This document shows positions 23,353-34,965 of a stretch of DNA of 64,000 bases, piece by piece (within the stretch, counting starts at the first letter, position 1; every line of letters begins with the position of its first letter). The stretch lies in assembly GCA_003260075.1 (NCBI GenBank), contig QLIY01000193.1, positions 80,093 through 144,092 on the forward strand, given 5' to 3'. This DNA is from Phallusia mammillata (taxonomy: Eukaryota; Chordata; Ascidiacea; Phlebobranchia; Ascidiidae). The position numbers and the translations under genes were made by a program. A model generated the notes under the pieces. It worked only from the letters and a program-made list of their open reading frames with translations, was not told the origin of the DNA and did no database searches.

Positions 23353-24046
23353 CAGAGTTGTAAGTCGGGCCGGGTTCGGGCTTGGGTTTCTTTCAAAAAA
23401 ACGGGCTTGATTCGGGCCTGTCAGTATTTTTTTGAACAAACTTAACCATAGGCGCCGAGTGGGCGGTGGCGGGGTGGCGCCACCACCTTGGGTTTGTAAA
23501 GCACGGTGGCGGCCACCGTGGACATTTTAAATTGTTTGTAGCGGTATCGTACGAAACATCGTAAAATCTGGGAACAATTTTGCTTTAAAACAAGCGTACT
23601 GGCGAAAAAGCAACAAAACGTGCCAAACTGCAACCTGTTTTGGTTAGTGTCTTGTTTATGACGTCAAACACGCAATTGTCGGCATTAAATGTATGGCCAC
23701 TATTGTGTACAATGCGATTGGACTGTAATAAATAGTTATTTTGGCGATACGAGCAACAAATTGACGAAACGTTTCCTAATCGTTGCTAAACCAATAATAA
23801 CGTTAAAGCAAAGTGTTTCAAATAAATATTGTTTCAAAAAATTGACGAACGTTGCATTCTATTTTGTAGTTGGAGCTCGCGTGGTTGTACGCATTGGTGA
23901 CGTCACTTCATGTGACGTCATAATTTACGTCCTCCACCTTGCAGTTTTGAAAAACTCGGCGCCTATGAACTTAACTATGTAAATAGCCAGCTGGTGGACG
24001 TGACCTAATGTCAAACAGTCCTAAAACGCCTTGTTCAAGATCTCTG
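23353..24046. mobile_element. hAT-type MITE (CAGAGTTG family) with a second MITE nested inside
   Basis: Starts CAGAGTTGTAAGTCGGGCC and ends ...CTCTG, with a perfect duplication CATTGAGA (23345-23352 and 24047-24054). The right part is internally shortened. The element at 23447-23967 interrupts it. Confidence 0.85.
23447..23967. mobile_element. Nested hAT-type MITE, CATAGGCGCCGAGT ends
   Basis: 521 bp with perfect inverted ends CATAGGCGCCGAGT and ACTCGGCGCCTATG. It is flanked by a perfect duplication AACTTAAC (23439-23446 and 23968-23975). It contains two TGACGTCA sites (23898, 23913). A partial relative lies at 44989-45327. Confidence 0.9.
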
Positions 24047-24535
24047 CATTGAGAGTTGTTTCAGAAACTCACTAAAATAGTTCGCTTTTATCAGTTATAT
24101 CTTACAAACACCCCAAGATATTGTGCTTGTAAGATATAGGTTCTACTGGGCACACAGGCTTTCCAAAAGCATTTTTTCCCTGTCAATCGTGTGAACTACA
24201 TTGGTATGGTGATAGAGTCAAATCTGTTATCGAACCCGAACCTACAATTTATTGAAAACAGGGGTCTGAGTGTGGTAAAATTACGACACAAATAAGCTCT
24301 CGAATGTGAAGTCAGGTCAGAATTAAGTACGGTTATATAAACCTAAGCCCGTATTATATTTCTAGGTAGAATTGAGAAAACACGGCCATGTAAATATAGA
24401 ACTGGAGACAACATTATGGGCAAATATAAATTTCAAAGTTTTTACGATTTTTTTGACTGTTTAAATTTGGAAACTTGATTTCTGTACATCTACAACTCTA
24501 CAAAGCGAAAATTAGCAGATTGCAAGACGGGTTCG

Positions 24536-24665
24536 TTACCGGACCGTACAATTTTTCAGGTTAAATGCTTTAAAACAGTTTACCCAAATATCCCGGGGAT
24601 AATAAACTAATTTATGCGGTTTTATTGCTAAATATTTGTAGTTTTTTGAAGGCCGGTTGGTATTA
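24536..24665. repeat. Dispersed repeat fragment
   Basis: In reverse complement this matches about 34775-34885: aaatatttagcaat, ttagtttat and ttaacctgaaaaatt occur in the same order. Ends are undefined. Confidence 0.5.
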
Positions 24666-24914
24666 ATACTGTTTAAACGTTTTGTTACACCGGACAAATA
24701 TGCACACATATCGAAAAAGAGACGCACAGGGTTTGAAATAAATTTAATACTTGCGGTGTGAAAAATGCCCATCGCACAAAAGGCTCCAGTTGTCTTTCAG
24801 CACACTTTCAAGAAACAAAAGTCCATGTTTAAGGTGCTACTTTTCACTTTGGCCGAAAGTGTGAAAGCTAGTGGAGACTTTTTAGCTGCTCTCACCAGCA
24901 GAAGCTTCCAGATA

Positions 24915-24962
24915 CAGCTGTTATCGCAGTCTATGGCGTCATAGAGCGAAGCAGTATATATA
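24915..24962 (+). promoter_or_regulatory. Core promoter of the SMYD1-like gene: E-box and TATA
   Basis: CAGCTG (24915-24920), a myogenic-factor-type E-box, lies 35 bp before a TATATATA (24955-24962). A non-coding first exon ending at the donor aataag|gtaagg (25063) fits downstream. Muscle expression is suggested only by the SMYD1 resemblance. Confidence 0.55.
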
Positions 24963-25007
24963 GAATGGCTGATTGTCAGTTGATTGTGTGTCTGTGTTGG
25001 CTAACAA

Positions 25008-25487
25008 TCAGCGATAACAGTTAAGCAGTCATTTGCAAACATTTTGAAAGCATCGTTAATAAGGTAAGGACTTTGAAAGCAGTACTTATTTAAACATCGT
25101 TGTTTATAACTTGAGCAAGATTGAATTTAAAATACAATTCTGCAATAATTGTTTTGTCGAAGTGTGTGATCATAATTAACATATTAAAACATATTAAACT
25201 TGCATTTTGGAAAAAAAACTTATAGTTATTGTCTTATTACCCCCCCCCCATCAGCGATAACAGTTAAGCAGTCATTTGCAAACATTTTGAAAGCATCATT
25301 AATAAGGTAAGAACTTTGAAAACAGTATTTATTTAAACCTCGTTCTTTATAACTTGTGCAAGATTGAATTTAAATTACAATTCTGCAATAATTGTTTTGT
25401 CGAAGTGTGTGATCATAATTAGATTTATTAGACATATTAAACTTGCATTTTGGAAAAAAAACTTATATTTCTTGTCTTATTTTTAGC
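25008..25487. repeat. Poly-C junction duplicating the SMYD 5' non-coding exon
   Basis: Arms about 25008-25239 and 25250-25487 flank ten C. The left copy carries the TATA promoter upstream; the right copy leads into the acceptor before the coding start. Confidence 0.8.
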
Positions 25488-25506
25488 ATCAAGCCTACAA
25501 TTCAAG

Positions 25507-28500
25507 ATGGCGTTGCTAGAAGAATACTCAGCTGGGGTAGAAATTATTCAGACAATCAACAAGGGACGTGGCCTCATTGCTGGCAAAAGAATGGAAACCG
25601 GACAGTTGATTTTAAGGCAGCACCCGTACGCCTATGTGATAATGGCAACACATGCGCCAACAGTGTGCCATTATTGCCTTGCTTGTCCCGGACAGGTGAG
25701 ATTACAAACTCTTGGGATTTTCGGCATTTGTTACTAAGACAGCTGCTGATACAATTATTAACTACGCGTTCGAAAGATATGAATATAAATGCGTTGGTTA
25801 GGGCTAGGCACCAGTCACTATTTGTGGACAATATGTTGGTTAAGTTATCACAAAGTAATAAATGTTGTTACATGCATACTGATTAGGTTGTAAGTAAGAT
25901 TAATTTTGAATTTGATAATATAAGTTGGCAACAATATGGATCATTGGTTGGTCTTTTTGTGTGCTTGTATACGTTTGTCTTCTTTTCGCACAAAATTTAC
26001 ATCATTTACTATAGCAAATCGTAGGTTTTCAAGAAATACAGCTAGATGCTTTAACTAGCTAAAACGGGTGTAATATTGTGTTTTGTTTTTTTCAGCCGGA
26101 CAGGCCCCTTGTCAAACAACTGCTGAAATGTGGAGGCTGTAAGTTTGCTAGATACTGCAACAAAGAATGCCAGAAGAAGGCCTGGACAGACCACCGACCC
26201 GAATGTGCTGCAATTAAGCGAGTGTTTCCAGGACAACCAGTCGATCAGACAAGAATGGTTGGTAGAATATTATGGAAACGAGATCAGAATCTCGCTAAAG
26301 AGGAGGAAGTCAAAATCGAGGCAAGTTTTAAATCTAAATTTTTAGTTTTATTGGCATGGCCTACTGTGTAACAGTAGTTTTTGGTACACCTTGTATATAA
26401 CAGTAATTTTTGACACACCATGTAACGTTGTGTAATATTGTAAGGAAAAACTTAGTATCGAAAATTAACTAACATCTAAATGCTTGCTTATATTACTGTG
26501 TGTAAAACTTGCTTTTAAGTGAACTTAAATATTATTTTTTGCATTATTAAGGATTTGGTTGACCACTTGACCAAGAGAACGAAGGAAGAGCGGGGTGATT
26601 TGGACGAGAAGGTTTACAGTTTTGGAGATTATTTCACCTATGACGCAATGCCAGAAAGTGATGACGAAATGCTTCATTTGTTTGCGATCATTGACTGTAA
26701 CGCCGTTGGGTGAGTTTTTTAGTTTTCTTTCTATATTTGTCCGACATTTATCTTGTTATCAGTTGATTTTTAGTATTATTTCCTTAGAGCAGTAGTTCCC
26801 AACCTTTTTCGACAAATTCCTCCCTTACCCCCCCCCCCTTGACTGTAACGCCGTTGGGTGAGTTTTTTAGTTTTCTTTCTATATTTTTCCGACATTTTAT
26901 CTTGTTAGCAGTTGATTTTTAGTATTATTTCCTTAGAGCAGTAGTTTCCAACCTTTTTCGACAAACTCCTCCCTTAACAAATTAAAACGTTTTCATTCCT
27001 CCCCAACATACTACATAGTAAATGCTAAACCATCATTTAAAATTGGGTCGTTTATCAACTTTACAGGTCATTATTCGCATAGCTTAATTGTCTAGTTACA
27101 AACCACATGTAAAACATTAAGTAAATTCCTCCCCTCAAGTTTTAAAATTCCTTATTGGCTGAAAACCACTGCCTTATAGAGCATTCGTGTCTAGATATGT
27201 TACTGTCGTGGGTTCGAATCCCACAGCAAACTGGATTTTCAAGGAATATATTTTTCATTTTAATTGAATTTTTATGTTTTTGTGCAGACTGAACGATCAC
27301 AAAGGCTTGCAGAGTATCGGTGTAGGGATTTACCCCATGATGTCGCTACTCAACCATGACTGCAATCCCAATTGCGTTGCCACCAACAACGGCGTTAACT
27401 TAGAGGTAAGTTACGCTGAGAAAATTTTTAGCAATCTGTCAGAAATATGTTTAATACAGTTTAAATCCCCCCCCCCACTGAACGATCACAAAGGCTTGCA
27501 GAGTATCGGTGTAGGGATTTACCCAATGATGTCGCTACTCAACCATGACTGCAATCCCAATTGTGTAGCTACTAACAACGGCGTTAACTTGGAAGTAAGT
27601 TACGCTGAGAAAAATAAAATTTTAGCAATCTGTCAGAAATTATTATGTGAAATACAGTTTAAATATTATTAGTTGGTGGAACTCTCCGAATATCGATATC
27701 CTGTAGACCAGGGGTTCCCAACCTTTTTCCGATCTCGTACCACTTGGACCCCCCCCCCCCTACCACTAGTGGTACGCGTACCACCGGTTGGGAACCCCTG
27801 CTGTAGACCCTAATAGATTACTGTCAGAGATTATGTTAATCACTATGTAACAAATATATTTTTTAGGAGCAGTTTATCTCTAAATTTCAATGTTAGTTCT
27901 CTATTCAAGCCTTCCTAACAAAAAAATATTTAAAATACTGGAAAAAATTACTGATTTTTTGTTAAATCGTCGTGATCAAAAATATTTTAGCAAACACTGC
28001 TTAAAGTAATTTAATGACAATTGAGAAACAAATCTCGGGTGTTTGCCCCCCCCCCCGTCGTGATCAAAAATATTTTAGCAAACACTGCTTAAAGTAATTT
28101 AATTTAATGACAATTGAAAAACAAATCTCGGGTGTTTACAGTTAAGAGCCTTGCGCCCGATCGAGAAAGACGAAGAATTATGCATCAGCTATGTGGACAG
28201 CATGGAGACGAGAGAAGATAGACGTGAAAAACTTTCATCGCAATATTACTTTGACTGCGAATGTAATTTATGTTTTAACGGTAAGTGAACGTATACTACA
28301 AAAGGTTTGATTCTACAGTTTGGATGTAAGGTTTCGTGCTTCAGTTTTTATGAACCGTTCTAAATCGGACCTGATTGTTACAATTTTACATTTATAAATC
28401 TAACTTTTGGGCCCAATTCAGGGTTAATTTTAACAACCTTTTGATTTAAGGCCCTCTTACAACATTGTTAACTCGTATCATTCAATATAGTGATCAGTAC

Positions 28501-30027
28501 TAAACGAAAAAAAGTAATAACTAGGCATCTTGAGTGTCTTATTCAAATAGAAAAATTACAATCCTTCTATTTATATCGTTTTTTGATGGCAAATTTTAGG
28601 TGGCGAAAGTGAAGACCTTAAACATGCGACTGCTGCTGAAAATATGAAAGAAGAGAGCGTTAAATACATCAACCAGTTTTCCAAGGACATGCTGAAACGA
28701 ATTAACAAAACTAAAGAGGTAAAGCGAAATAAGTTTTCATTTATATCTCGACTAATTTTTTTTAGTTTTGTTGAGGCAGAAGATTAAAGGGTTTTAAATA
28801 TGTTTTTGTAAAGTATCATGAAACTTAGTTTTTATTTTAATAACTGATTTTTTACAGAGACAAAATTGGGAACGAATGAGCAATCAAGTTTTAGGAACAC
28901 TTGCTCAACAAGACTGCGTCATTGCTGATACAAACGTCCTCAAACTGTCAATTCTAAGTAAGCAACTTTGACTTGTATTTATTACTGAATTCAGCCTTAC
29001 AGCCTTCATACAGATCAGCAACAACTACACATTCTTAAGTAAACCACAATAGACCAGGCGTTGTGACAAAAAAATCTGGTTTCCCAAGGGTTTCCATTCG
29101 ACAAAACGTTGGTTGAGAAATAGCGATCTGTTGTGGGTTAGGTCACTGTCGCAGGTTCAAAACCCACCTCGTGTCTATTTTTTACTAAATTTTAACAAAT
29201 TGTGTGAATGGTTTAATCGTCGGATTTGTATGGATGAAACGGCTACAACATGCCCACTGTAGTTGCAAGTATAGCTATAAAATGTCACTTTACAAACTCA
29301 AGACACCGGGTTTGAAGAACAGCTTATAATCAGTGGTGGGATTCAAAATTTTTGTCAGCCGGTTGTATTACAAAAGTCAAATTTTTCAGCCGGTTCTGTA
29401 ACAAAATCTATTGACAGTAACCAGTAATGCTTACCGGTTCGCTGATCTCATACAATTTCGTGAGACTGTTCTATAGAACCGGCTAAATCCCCCGCGCATA
29501 ACATATAGACATGTTATGACAGGGTGGAGTAATGTAGTCAACTAAAAATAAACTGTTGTTTTCGTGTTTCAGATCTTGCAGTAGAAGTCCAATCGTTTTT
29601 AAGAAGACAAGATTCGGCGTTACAATATGCAGAAAGAGTAGCAGCAGCCTATGAGAAACTGCTTCCTAAAATTCACCCCACCCTGGGAATGTACCTTATG
29701 AGGGTGAGCACGTCCCCCCCCCCTTTAATAGAAATACTAAACAGATCTACCAAAAACATTGAACATTGATCTAACAAATGTGCGCTTTGTAACGTTTTAT
29801 TGTTGAGGAGCTATTAGGCTTTGCTTTCACCCAGCAAAAGTGCATCAGCTCCAATTTCGTTTTGCAGTGTTTTCCCCTACACCGCGGCACAATAACTGAT
29901 GGTCTGAAGTGAATTTAACCTTTTTCGGTTTTACAGGTTGGAATTCTGCAATGGCAACTACAGAAAAACGAAATTGCCCATCAAACGCTTGGAAAAGCTG
30001 CCTCAATTATATCGGTAAAGATATTTT

Positions 30028-30098
<71 letters not shown>

Positions 30099-30726
30099 CT
30101 GCGTCTATTATATCGGTAATGATTGTTTTGTATTGTTGATACGACTGTAGACGAATTTTAGAAAAGTTTAACCGGGTAATTATACAAAATATACATTCAT
30201 ATATGTGCAGTTAATACTTAATGAGCATTACGATTTATTGAAATGTTTTAAATACCTTTGGTAAAGGGATTTAATTTTTATTGACAGTAACTAGTAATGC
30301 TAACCCGTTCGATGATCTCAGAAAATTTCGTGAGACGGTTCTATATAGCCGGTGTGAACCCGCTGAATCCCAGCACCCCCCCCCCCCCCCCCCCCCCTAA
30401 CCGGTTCGCTGATCTCATAAAATTTCGTGAGACGGTTCTATAAAGCCGGTGTGAACCCGCTGAATCCCACCACTGGTTGTATGTCACCCATCTACCACGT
30501 ATATCATACATTTAAAGGATATCAAAAGTATCGCAGCAACTTTGTGATGTGTTATTCAATGTATTGTTTTCTACAGAAAACGTTTGGCGAAGACCACTCC
30601 CTGTTTAAAGAACTGCTCGGCCTGATCCACCAATGCCGCATGGAGTCGCACATGAGCAAGAACTCCCAACGCGAAATGAGAATGGCCAAGAAGCGGGCTG
30701 GACTGAGACTACCGGAAGCATTTTAA
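25507..30726 (+). CDS. SMYD1: SMYD1-like MYND/SET lysine methyltransferase
   Basis: Transfers methyl groups from S-adenosylmethionine to lysines on histones or muscle proteins (family knowledge). Exons: 25507-25695, 26096-26320, 26552-26709, 27288-27405, 28142-28280, 28600-28718, 28858-28957, 29573-29703, 29937-30014 and 30577-30726. Phases close to 468 residues; human SMYD1 is about 490. The SET domain is split by the MYND finger, as in the family: GRGLIAGKRM at 20-29, then MYND Cys at 54/57, 75/78, 84/88 with His96/Cys100, then SET motifs GVGIYPMMSLLNHDCNPNC ending near 220 and ELCISYVDS, then a post-SET Cys cluster YYFDCECNLC. A TPR-like C-terminal part follows. The ATG at 25507 fits MALLEEYSAG at the SET start. 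Intron 2 uses a GC donor (gag|gcaagt). A second copy of the NHDC exon at 27477-27594 follows poly-C without an acceptor AG. Resemblance is closest to SMYD1; SMYD2/3 is not excluded. Confidence 0.92.
26691..26973. repeat. Poly-C junction at the end of SMYD exon 3
   Basis: Arms 26691-26827 and 26839-26973 flank eleven C. Each includes the last bases of exon 3 (ttgactgtaacgccgttggg) and its donor. Confidence 0.8.
26790..27171. mobile_element. hAT-type MITE split by a poly-C join
   Basis: Left end CAGTAGTTCCCAACC, right end GGCTGAAAACCACTG. Duplications are CCTTAGAG (26782-26789) and CCTTATAG (27172-27179). Because of the join, the intact copy probably starts at 26939. Confidence 0.7.
27288..27664. 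repeat. Poly-C junction duplicating the SMYD NHDC exon
   Basis: Left arm 27288-27466 is the exon plus part of its intron. Ten C follow, then right arm 27477-27664. Exon differences are mostly silent (gcgttgccacc versus gtgtagctact). Confidence 0.85.
27709..27800. mobile_element. 92-bp hAT-type MITE
   Basis: Perfect 15-bp inverted ends CAGGGGTTCCCAACC and GGTTGGGAACCCCTG, with a perfect 8-bp duplication CTGTAGAC (27701-27708 and 27801-27808). It contains a twelve-C run (27749-27760) that may be native, since no flanking repeat accompanies it. Confidence 0.93.
27969..28138. repeat. Poly-C junction in a SMYD intron
   Basis: Arms 27969-28045 and 28057-28138 flank eleven C. The right arm has an extra tttaa and leads to the acceptor at 28141. 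Confidence 0.8.
29331..29490. mobile_element. MITE, CAGTGGTGGGATTCA family, decayed right end
   Basis: Left end CAGTGGTGGGATTCA is intact. The interior agrees with the family in reverse orientation. The right end stops at ggctaaatccc without the CACCACTG terminus. Confidence 0.75.
29714..29723. repeat. Ten-C run without recognisable flanking repeat
   Basis: Lies 10 bp after the donor of the SMYD exon ending at 29703. No duplicated arm is seen, unlike most C runs here. Confidence 0.5.
29998..30120. repeat. 68-C run between partial copies of a SMYD exon end
   Basis: C 30030-30097. The left side reads gctgcctcaattatatcggtaa and the right side gctgcgtctattatatcggtaa, so about 22 bp of exon end and donor are duplicated. 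The proline-rich open frame across it is spurious. Confidence 0.8.
30280..30475. mobile_element. MITE, CAGTGGTGGGATTCA family, duplicated around 22 C
   Basis: The right part of the element occurs twice (30280-30375 and 30398-30475) around C 30376-30397. Only the second copy ends in the full CCCACCACTG terminus. Confidence 0.75.
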
Positions 30727-30904
30727 CATCACAACGACACATAGTGTACTGATTCAAAGACAATAGTAGGAACAAATTGCTGTACATATTTCTTAATGAG
30801 GGGGAAGACCGTTTGGAACTGCAAATCAAGACATTTTAAGTTCGTGTGTAAACTTCAATACAACATGTCGTAATTTATGTTATCATTTGGTTTTTACAAG
30901 TCTT

Positions 30905-33140
30905 TTTTTTCCCTTCTCTAAAAACTCTTTTTTCCCTTTCTCTAACTCTATACGGAATCTAAAGTTAATTCTCTAATTGTTTGGTGTTACTTTTCTCTCT
31001 TTTCCTCTTCCTTTACTTTAATTAATAGTATTAGAGTTTGGTAAACTTTCTTTCGTTCTTCTCCCTTTCTTTAAATTTCCTGCTTTCTCATATTTTACTT
31101 TCTTTTTCTCTGTGTTTTCTTTTCTTTTTTTTCTTTAATTTCTTTTCTCTTACAATTTTTTTCTAATTTCTTTCCTTTCTTCTTTTCTAAATTTTGGTAT
31201 TCTTTTTAATTTTTCTCTTCTTATCTCTTTGCATTATTTTCTTTTCTCCTTCAAATTTTTCTCTTTCTTTCTTTTCTTTCCTTTTTTTAATAATTTCTTT
31301 TTTTCTGGATTAAACCCTTTCTTTTTTACTTTCTACATTTATGGCTCTCTCACTCTTACTTCTACTAAAACCATTTCTCTTTTCCTTACTTGGTCAATTT
31401 CTTTTCTTTTACATATTTGTTTCTTCTTCTAGTTTCCGTTCTTCTCTATTCTTCCTAAACCCTAACCTTTCTATCAGCTCTTTGGAAAAAATTCATACCT
31501 ACCGATATCCAAATTTTTTCAACGATTTTTATTCTTTATTCTAAACTAAAAATCCAATTGAAATTTATATATTCAGCTTCAGTGATTTTTGTTTGAACGA
31601 AATGCTGATCGCCATTTTTTAAAGCATTTTTGTCCATATCACTTTTTAGTTTTCGCAGTGCTGTTAATTTACCTTTTACTTTTCAAATCGCTTAACCTTT
31701 TGCCCACATAGACAACTTACCCACTTTTCTATTTGGACTTCAATCTGTCTGTGAATTAATTTTTTTGTGACATACTTCACCTTTTTTCTTTCTCCCTTTA
31801 AACTTTATTTCTTCTCTTCAAACTTCAACATTTTTTCCATGCTTTAATTAACAAAAATATTTTAACACATTTTTCGATAATTTTTTTAAAAATAAAATGC
31901 GCATTTGACGGCTACGCCAGTAATTTAACCATTTTTTAAACAAAACCGAGAAAGTTTTGAATACCTTTATTATTCTGATGCAAATTTTGTTCGTAATCCT
32001 ACATTTCCTTCTATTACTTGAACTACTTTTTTCGCTCTTCGAACATATTTTTTTTATAGTTAGTATCAAATCTAGTATTTCTTTCTTTTTTCTCTTTTTT
32101 TTCTGTCCTGTTTTCTGTAGAAGTGTGATAATATCACAACTCTACAATTAACTTTCTGAAACGAATTTGATCCATATTCTTCTGTTTTCTCTATCTTATG
32201 CCTTTCTCTAATCTACCTTTCATTTTCAATCAAACAATCTATCTTAAGCTGTACGACTTTTATACTTGTTCTCTACATTAATAATTGTTATCTCTTCTCC
32301 CACCTTCTTTTCAAATAAGCCTCATCCTTTATCACTATATTTTGTTTCTGTACCTAATCTTTGATATATTTAAATTATCTTGATTAAATTCTTGTCAACC
32401 TGTTTTTTTCTTCTTGACAAATTTTTTTCGGCATCATCTTTGCTTCTTTCTTGTATTCATTTCGTACATTTCACATGTATTCTCTTTAAACTTTCACTTT
32501 CTTTTCATTTTATCCTCACTTTTTTCTCGATAAGTCCCTTTCTCTCAATTTTACTCTTAAACATCTTCATTCTTCGTTTTTTCAACTCTTTTCACATTTA
32601 TTTTCATCTCCACCTTAAACTTCTTGCTTTTCTATTCTTTCTTCTTTTTTTTCTTCTCTTACTTGGTTTCTATTTTTCTGCTTCTTCTCAAAAAATACTA
32701 CTCTTTCATTTCACTAACTTTCTCCCGTACTTGTTTCCACTTTTTCTTTATACATCTCAAAACGATTCTCTTTATTCTTCTTATCTATTCTTTTTCTTTA
32801 CTCTATTCTCTTTTACTCTTTTATATCTCGAATTGTTTGCATATTGAACGATACTAACACATTTAAAAATCATAAACCTGTTTTAATCACTTTTAAACTC
32901 TTTCCCTCCCCCCCCCCCTTCTCAAAAAATACTACTCTTTCATTTCACTAACTTTCTCCCGTACTTGTTTCCACTTTTTCTTTATACATCTCAAAACGAT
33001 TCTCTTTATTCTTCTTATCTATTCTTTTTCTTTACTCTATTCTCTTTTACTCTTTTATATCTCGAATTGTTTGCATGTTGAACGATACTAACACATTTAA
33101 AAATCATAAACCTGCTTTAATCACTTTTAAACTCTTTCCC
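30905..33140. other. 2.2-kb pyrimidine-rich tract
   Basis: The + strand is overwhelmingly T and C (ttctttttctcttt-type) from just after the SMYD stop to about 33140, with little change of strand. Frames on it encode only Phe/Leu/Ser-rich filler. It could be SMYD 3' untranslated sequence or an intergenic polypyrimidine region. It includes a poly-C join with arms 32683-32907 and 32919-33140. Confidence 0.7.
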
Positions 33141-33496
33141 ATTTATCCAACGTTATGAAACTGAATCCGAACTTAATGTGTGTTGCAACAAATATGAATA
33201 CTTTGCGTAAAATTTTCCCACACTATTTATATTTGTTTTCATTTATAACAGTTTTGACTTGCACAAACGCACCTTTTCGTTTATTGTGCTCTTTCATGTT
33301 GTACATACATGTTTTGTACGTTTTCTAAATCTGTTTTCATCGTAACAATAAATCACAAAACATTAAAACATCTACTGTTCTGATAAATGTAAATTTTTAG
33401 CAATCATGGGCAATCTTTATTTTCAGAAATAGGTTTTTACTGTAGCACTTAGCCGCAAATAGATTTACCACGATGAAACTGTGCATACATAGGTGT

Positions 33497-33743
33497 AAAC
33501 GGTTTGATTGACAGGCCTATCCATTGAGCATTAGGAAAGACCAAGACAACAAACTTAATAGACAATTGGTCTTGAACAAGGCGTTTTAGGGCTGTTTGAT
33601 ATTAGGTCAGGTTCAGCAACTAGCTATCTAGCTAGTTAAATTTATTCAAAAAATACTGACACAGAGTGTAAAGTCAGGCCCGTTTTTTGAATAAATCCAA
33701 GCCCGAACCCGGCCCGAAAAGCCCGGCCCGACTTACAACTCTG
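33497..33743. mobile_element. CAGAGTTG-family MITE, left end eroded
   Basis: Shares ttgattgacaggcct, gcgttttagggctgtttga and cagagtgtaaagtcaggccc with the family, and ends CGACTTACAACTCTG at 33743. Confidence 0.7.
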
Positions 33744-33875
33744 CTGGTGCCACAAATGATGCCTGGTGCACAGTCAGGTCCAAATCAAGCCTCTTATGTT
33801 TAAACCGAAGGCCGAACCGTCCCTAAAAACCCGGTTCAACTTACGGCTGAGGGGGTTTACTGCATAACTGTAGAC

Positions 33876-34304
33876 CAGAGTTGCAAGTCGGGCCGGGCTT
33901 TTCGGGCCGGGTTCGGGCCGGGTTCGGGCTTAGGTATTTGTGAGAAAACGGGCTTAAAACGGGCCTGACTTTACGTTCCTTTATGTGTGAATAGGGTACT
34001 TGTATAGCACTACTGCTGTAACGTCACGCAAACGCGCCCAGGTTATAAGCGCGGAACGTCAAACGAGGGGGAATTGAAAGGCGCTTTCTAAAGGCCTCCC
34101 ACAAACTGCCCACACCAGAGTTCTTCAACTTGCATTATCACACAAAACTGGCAGTTGATTGTTACGTTACACAGCGCAATAGATTGCAACACAAGTTGTG
34201 TTACGTTTTTATTTTGTCACCTATTTATGACGTCATAACATATTTCTATGTCGTGTTCGCTGTAACGAATNTTCGGGCTGGGTTCGGGCCCGCTTGCAAC
34301 TCTG
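33876..34304. mobile_element. CAGAGTTG-family MITE with an n-join inside
   Basis: Ends CAGAGTTGCAAGTCGGGCC and GGGCCCGCTTGCAACTCTG. A perfect duplication CTGTAGAC flanks it (33868-33875 and 34305-34312). An unrelated insert and a single n (34271) occupy the middle. Confidence 0.9.
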
Positions 34305-34312
34305 CTGTAGAC

Positions 34313-34882
34313 GTTACAGCATTTTGCGGAAGACGTTCTAATCTGTAATGTCTGAGGAGAAACTCTCATTTCCCGCCGTACGCTCCCCGGAGGCGTCAAA
34401 GTGTTATGCTGAAGCGATACGAATAGATAATGATTAGCATTTGGCAGATGTTACCCAGACGAGTACATGTGTTATGCTTACGTATTATTGAATTGATCCA
34501 ACCAAATTCCACCGGATGCTAGGATTTAAACGTAATAAAAACGTTTTTATTGAATTCATATGCTTTATGTACGTAATAAGATAAAGTATTTGCCAATGGT
34601 TAAAAAGACACCTGGCAATCAAATAAAATCATCCAATATTTTTGAACAGATATAAGTGTCGTTATTTAACATGAGATTGACTACGCAAATTCAGACAGAC
34701 AAAGCCAACATGTATTGAAAAAACAACAACGATATTTTGTTAAGTAAATAGCACTGCTTAACAATAAATTGTTCTTCAACAACTACAAATATTTAGCAAT
34801 GAAAACGCTTAAATTAGTTTATCATCCTCGGGATACATGGGAAAAATGTTTCAAAGCAGTCAACCTGAAAAATTATACAGCG

Positions 34883-34965
<83 letters not shown>

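Noticed and set aside
27207..27231. tRNA-like B-box (gggttcgaatccca), with similar ones at about 15150 and 29150
   Set aside because: No A-box and acceptor stem at the right distance, so no tRNA gene; at most SINE remnants.
27288..27594. Mutually exclusive SET-domain exons in the SMYD gene
   Set aside because: The second copy has no acceptor AG and abuts a poly-C run; differences are mostly silent, as between alleles.
29909..30139. Frame with a long polyproline stretch (similar frames at 34769-35164 and 40298-40682)
   Set aside because: The proline comes only from translating the poly-C runs; the flanks are intron or intergenic sequence.
31229..32857. Phe/Leu-rich frames resembling membrane proteins
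   Set aside because: They are a by-product of the pyrimidine-rich strand, with no start context, domain or splice logic.
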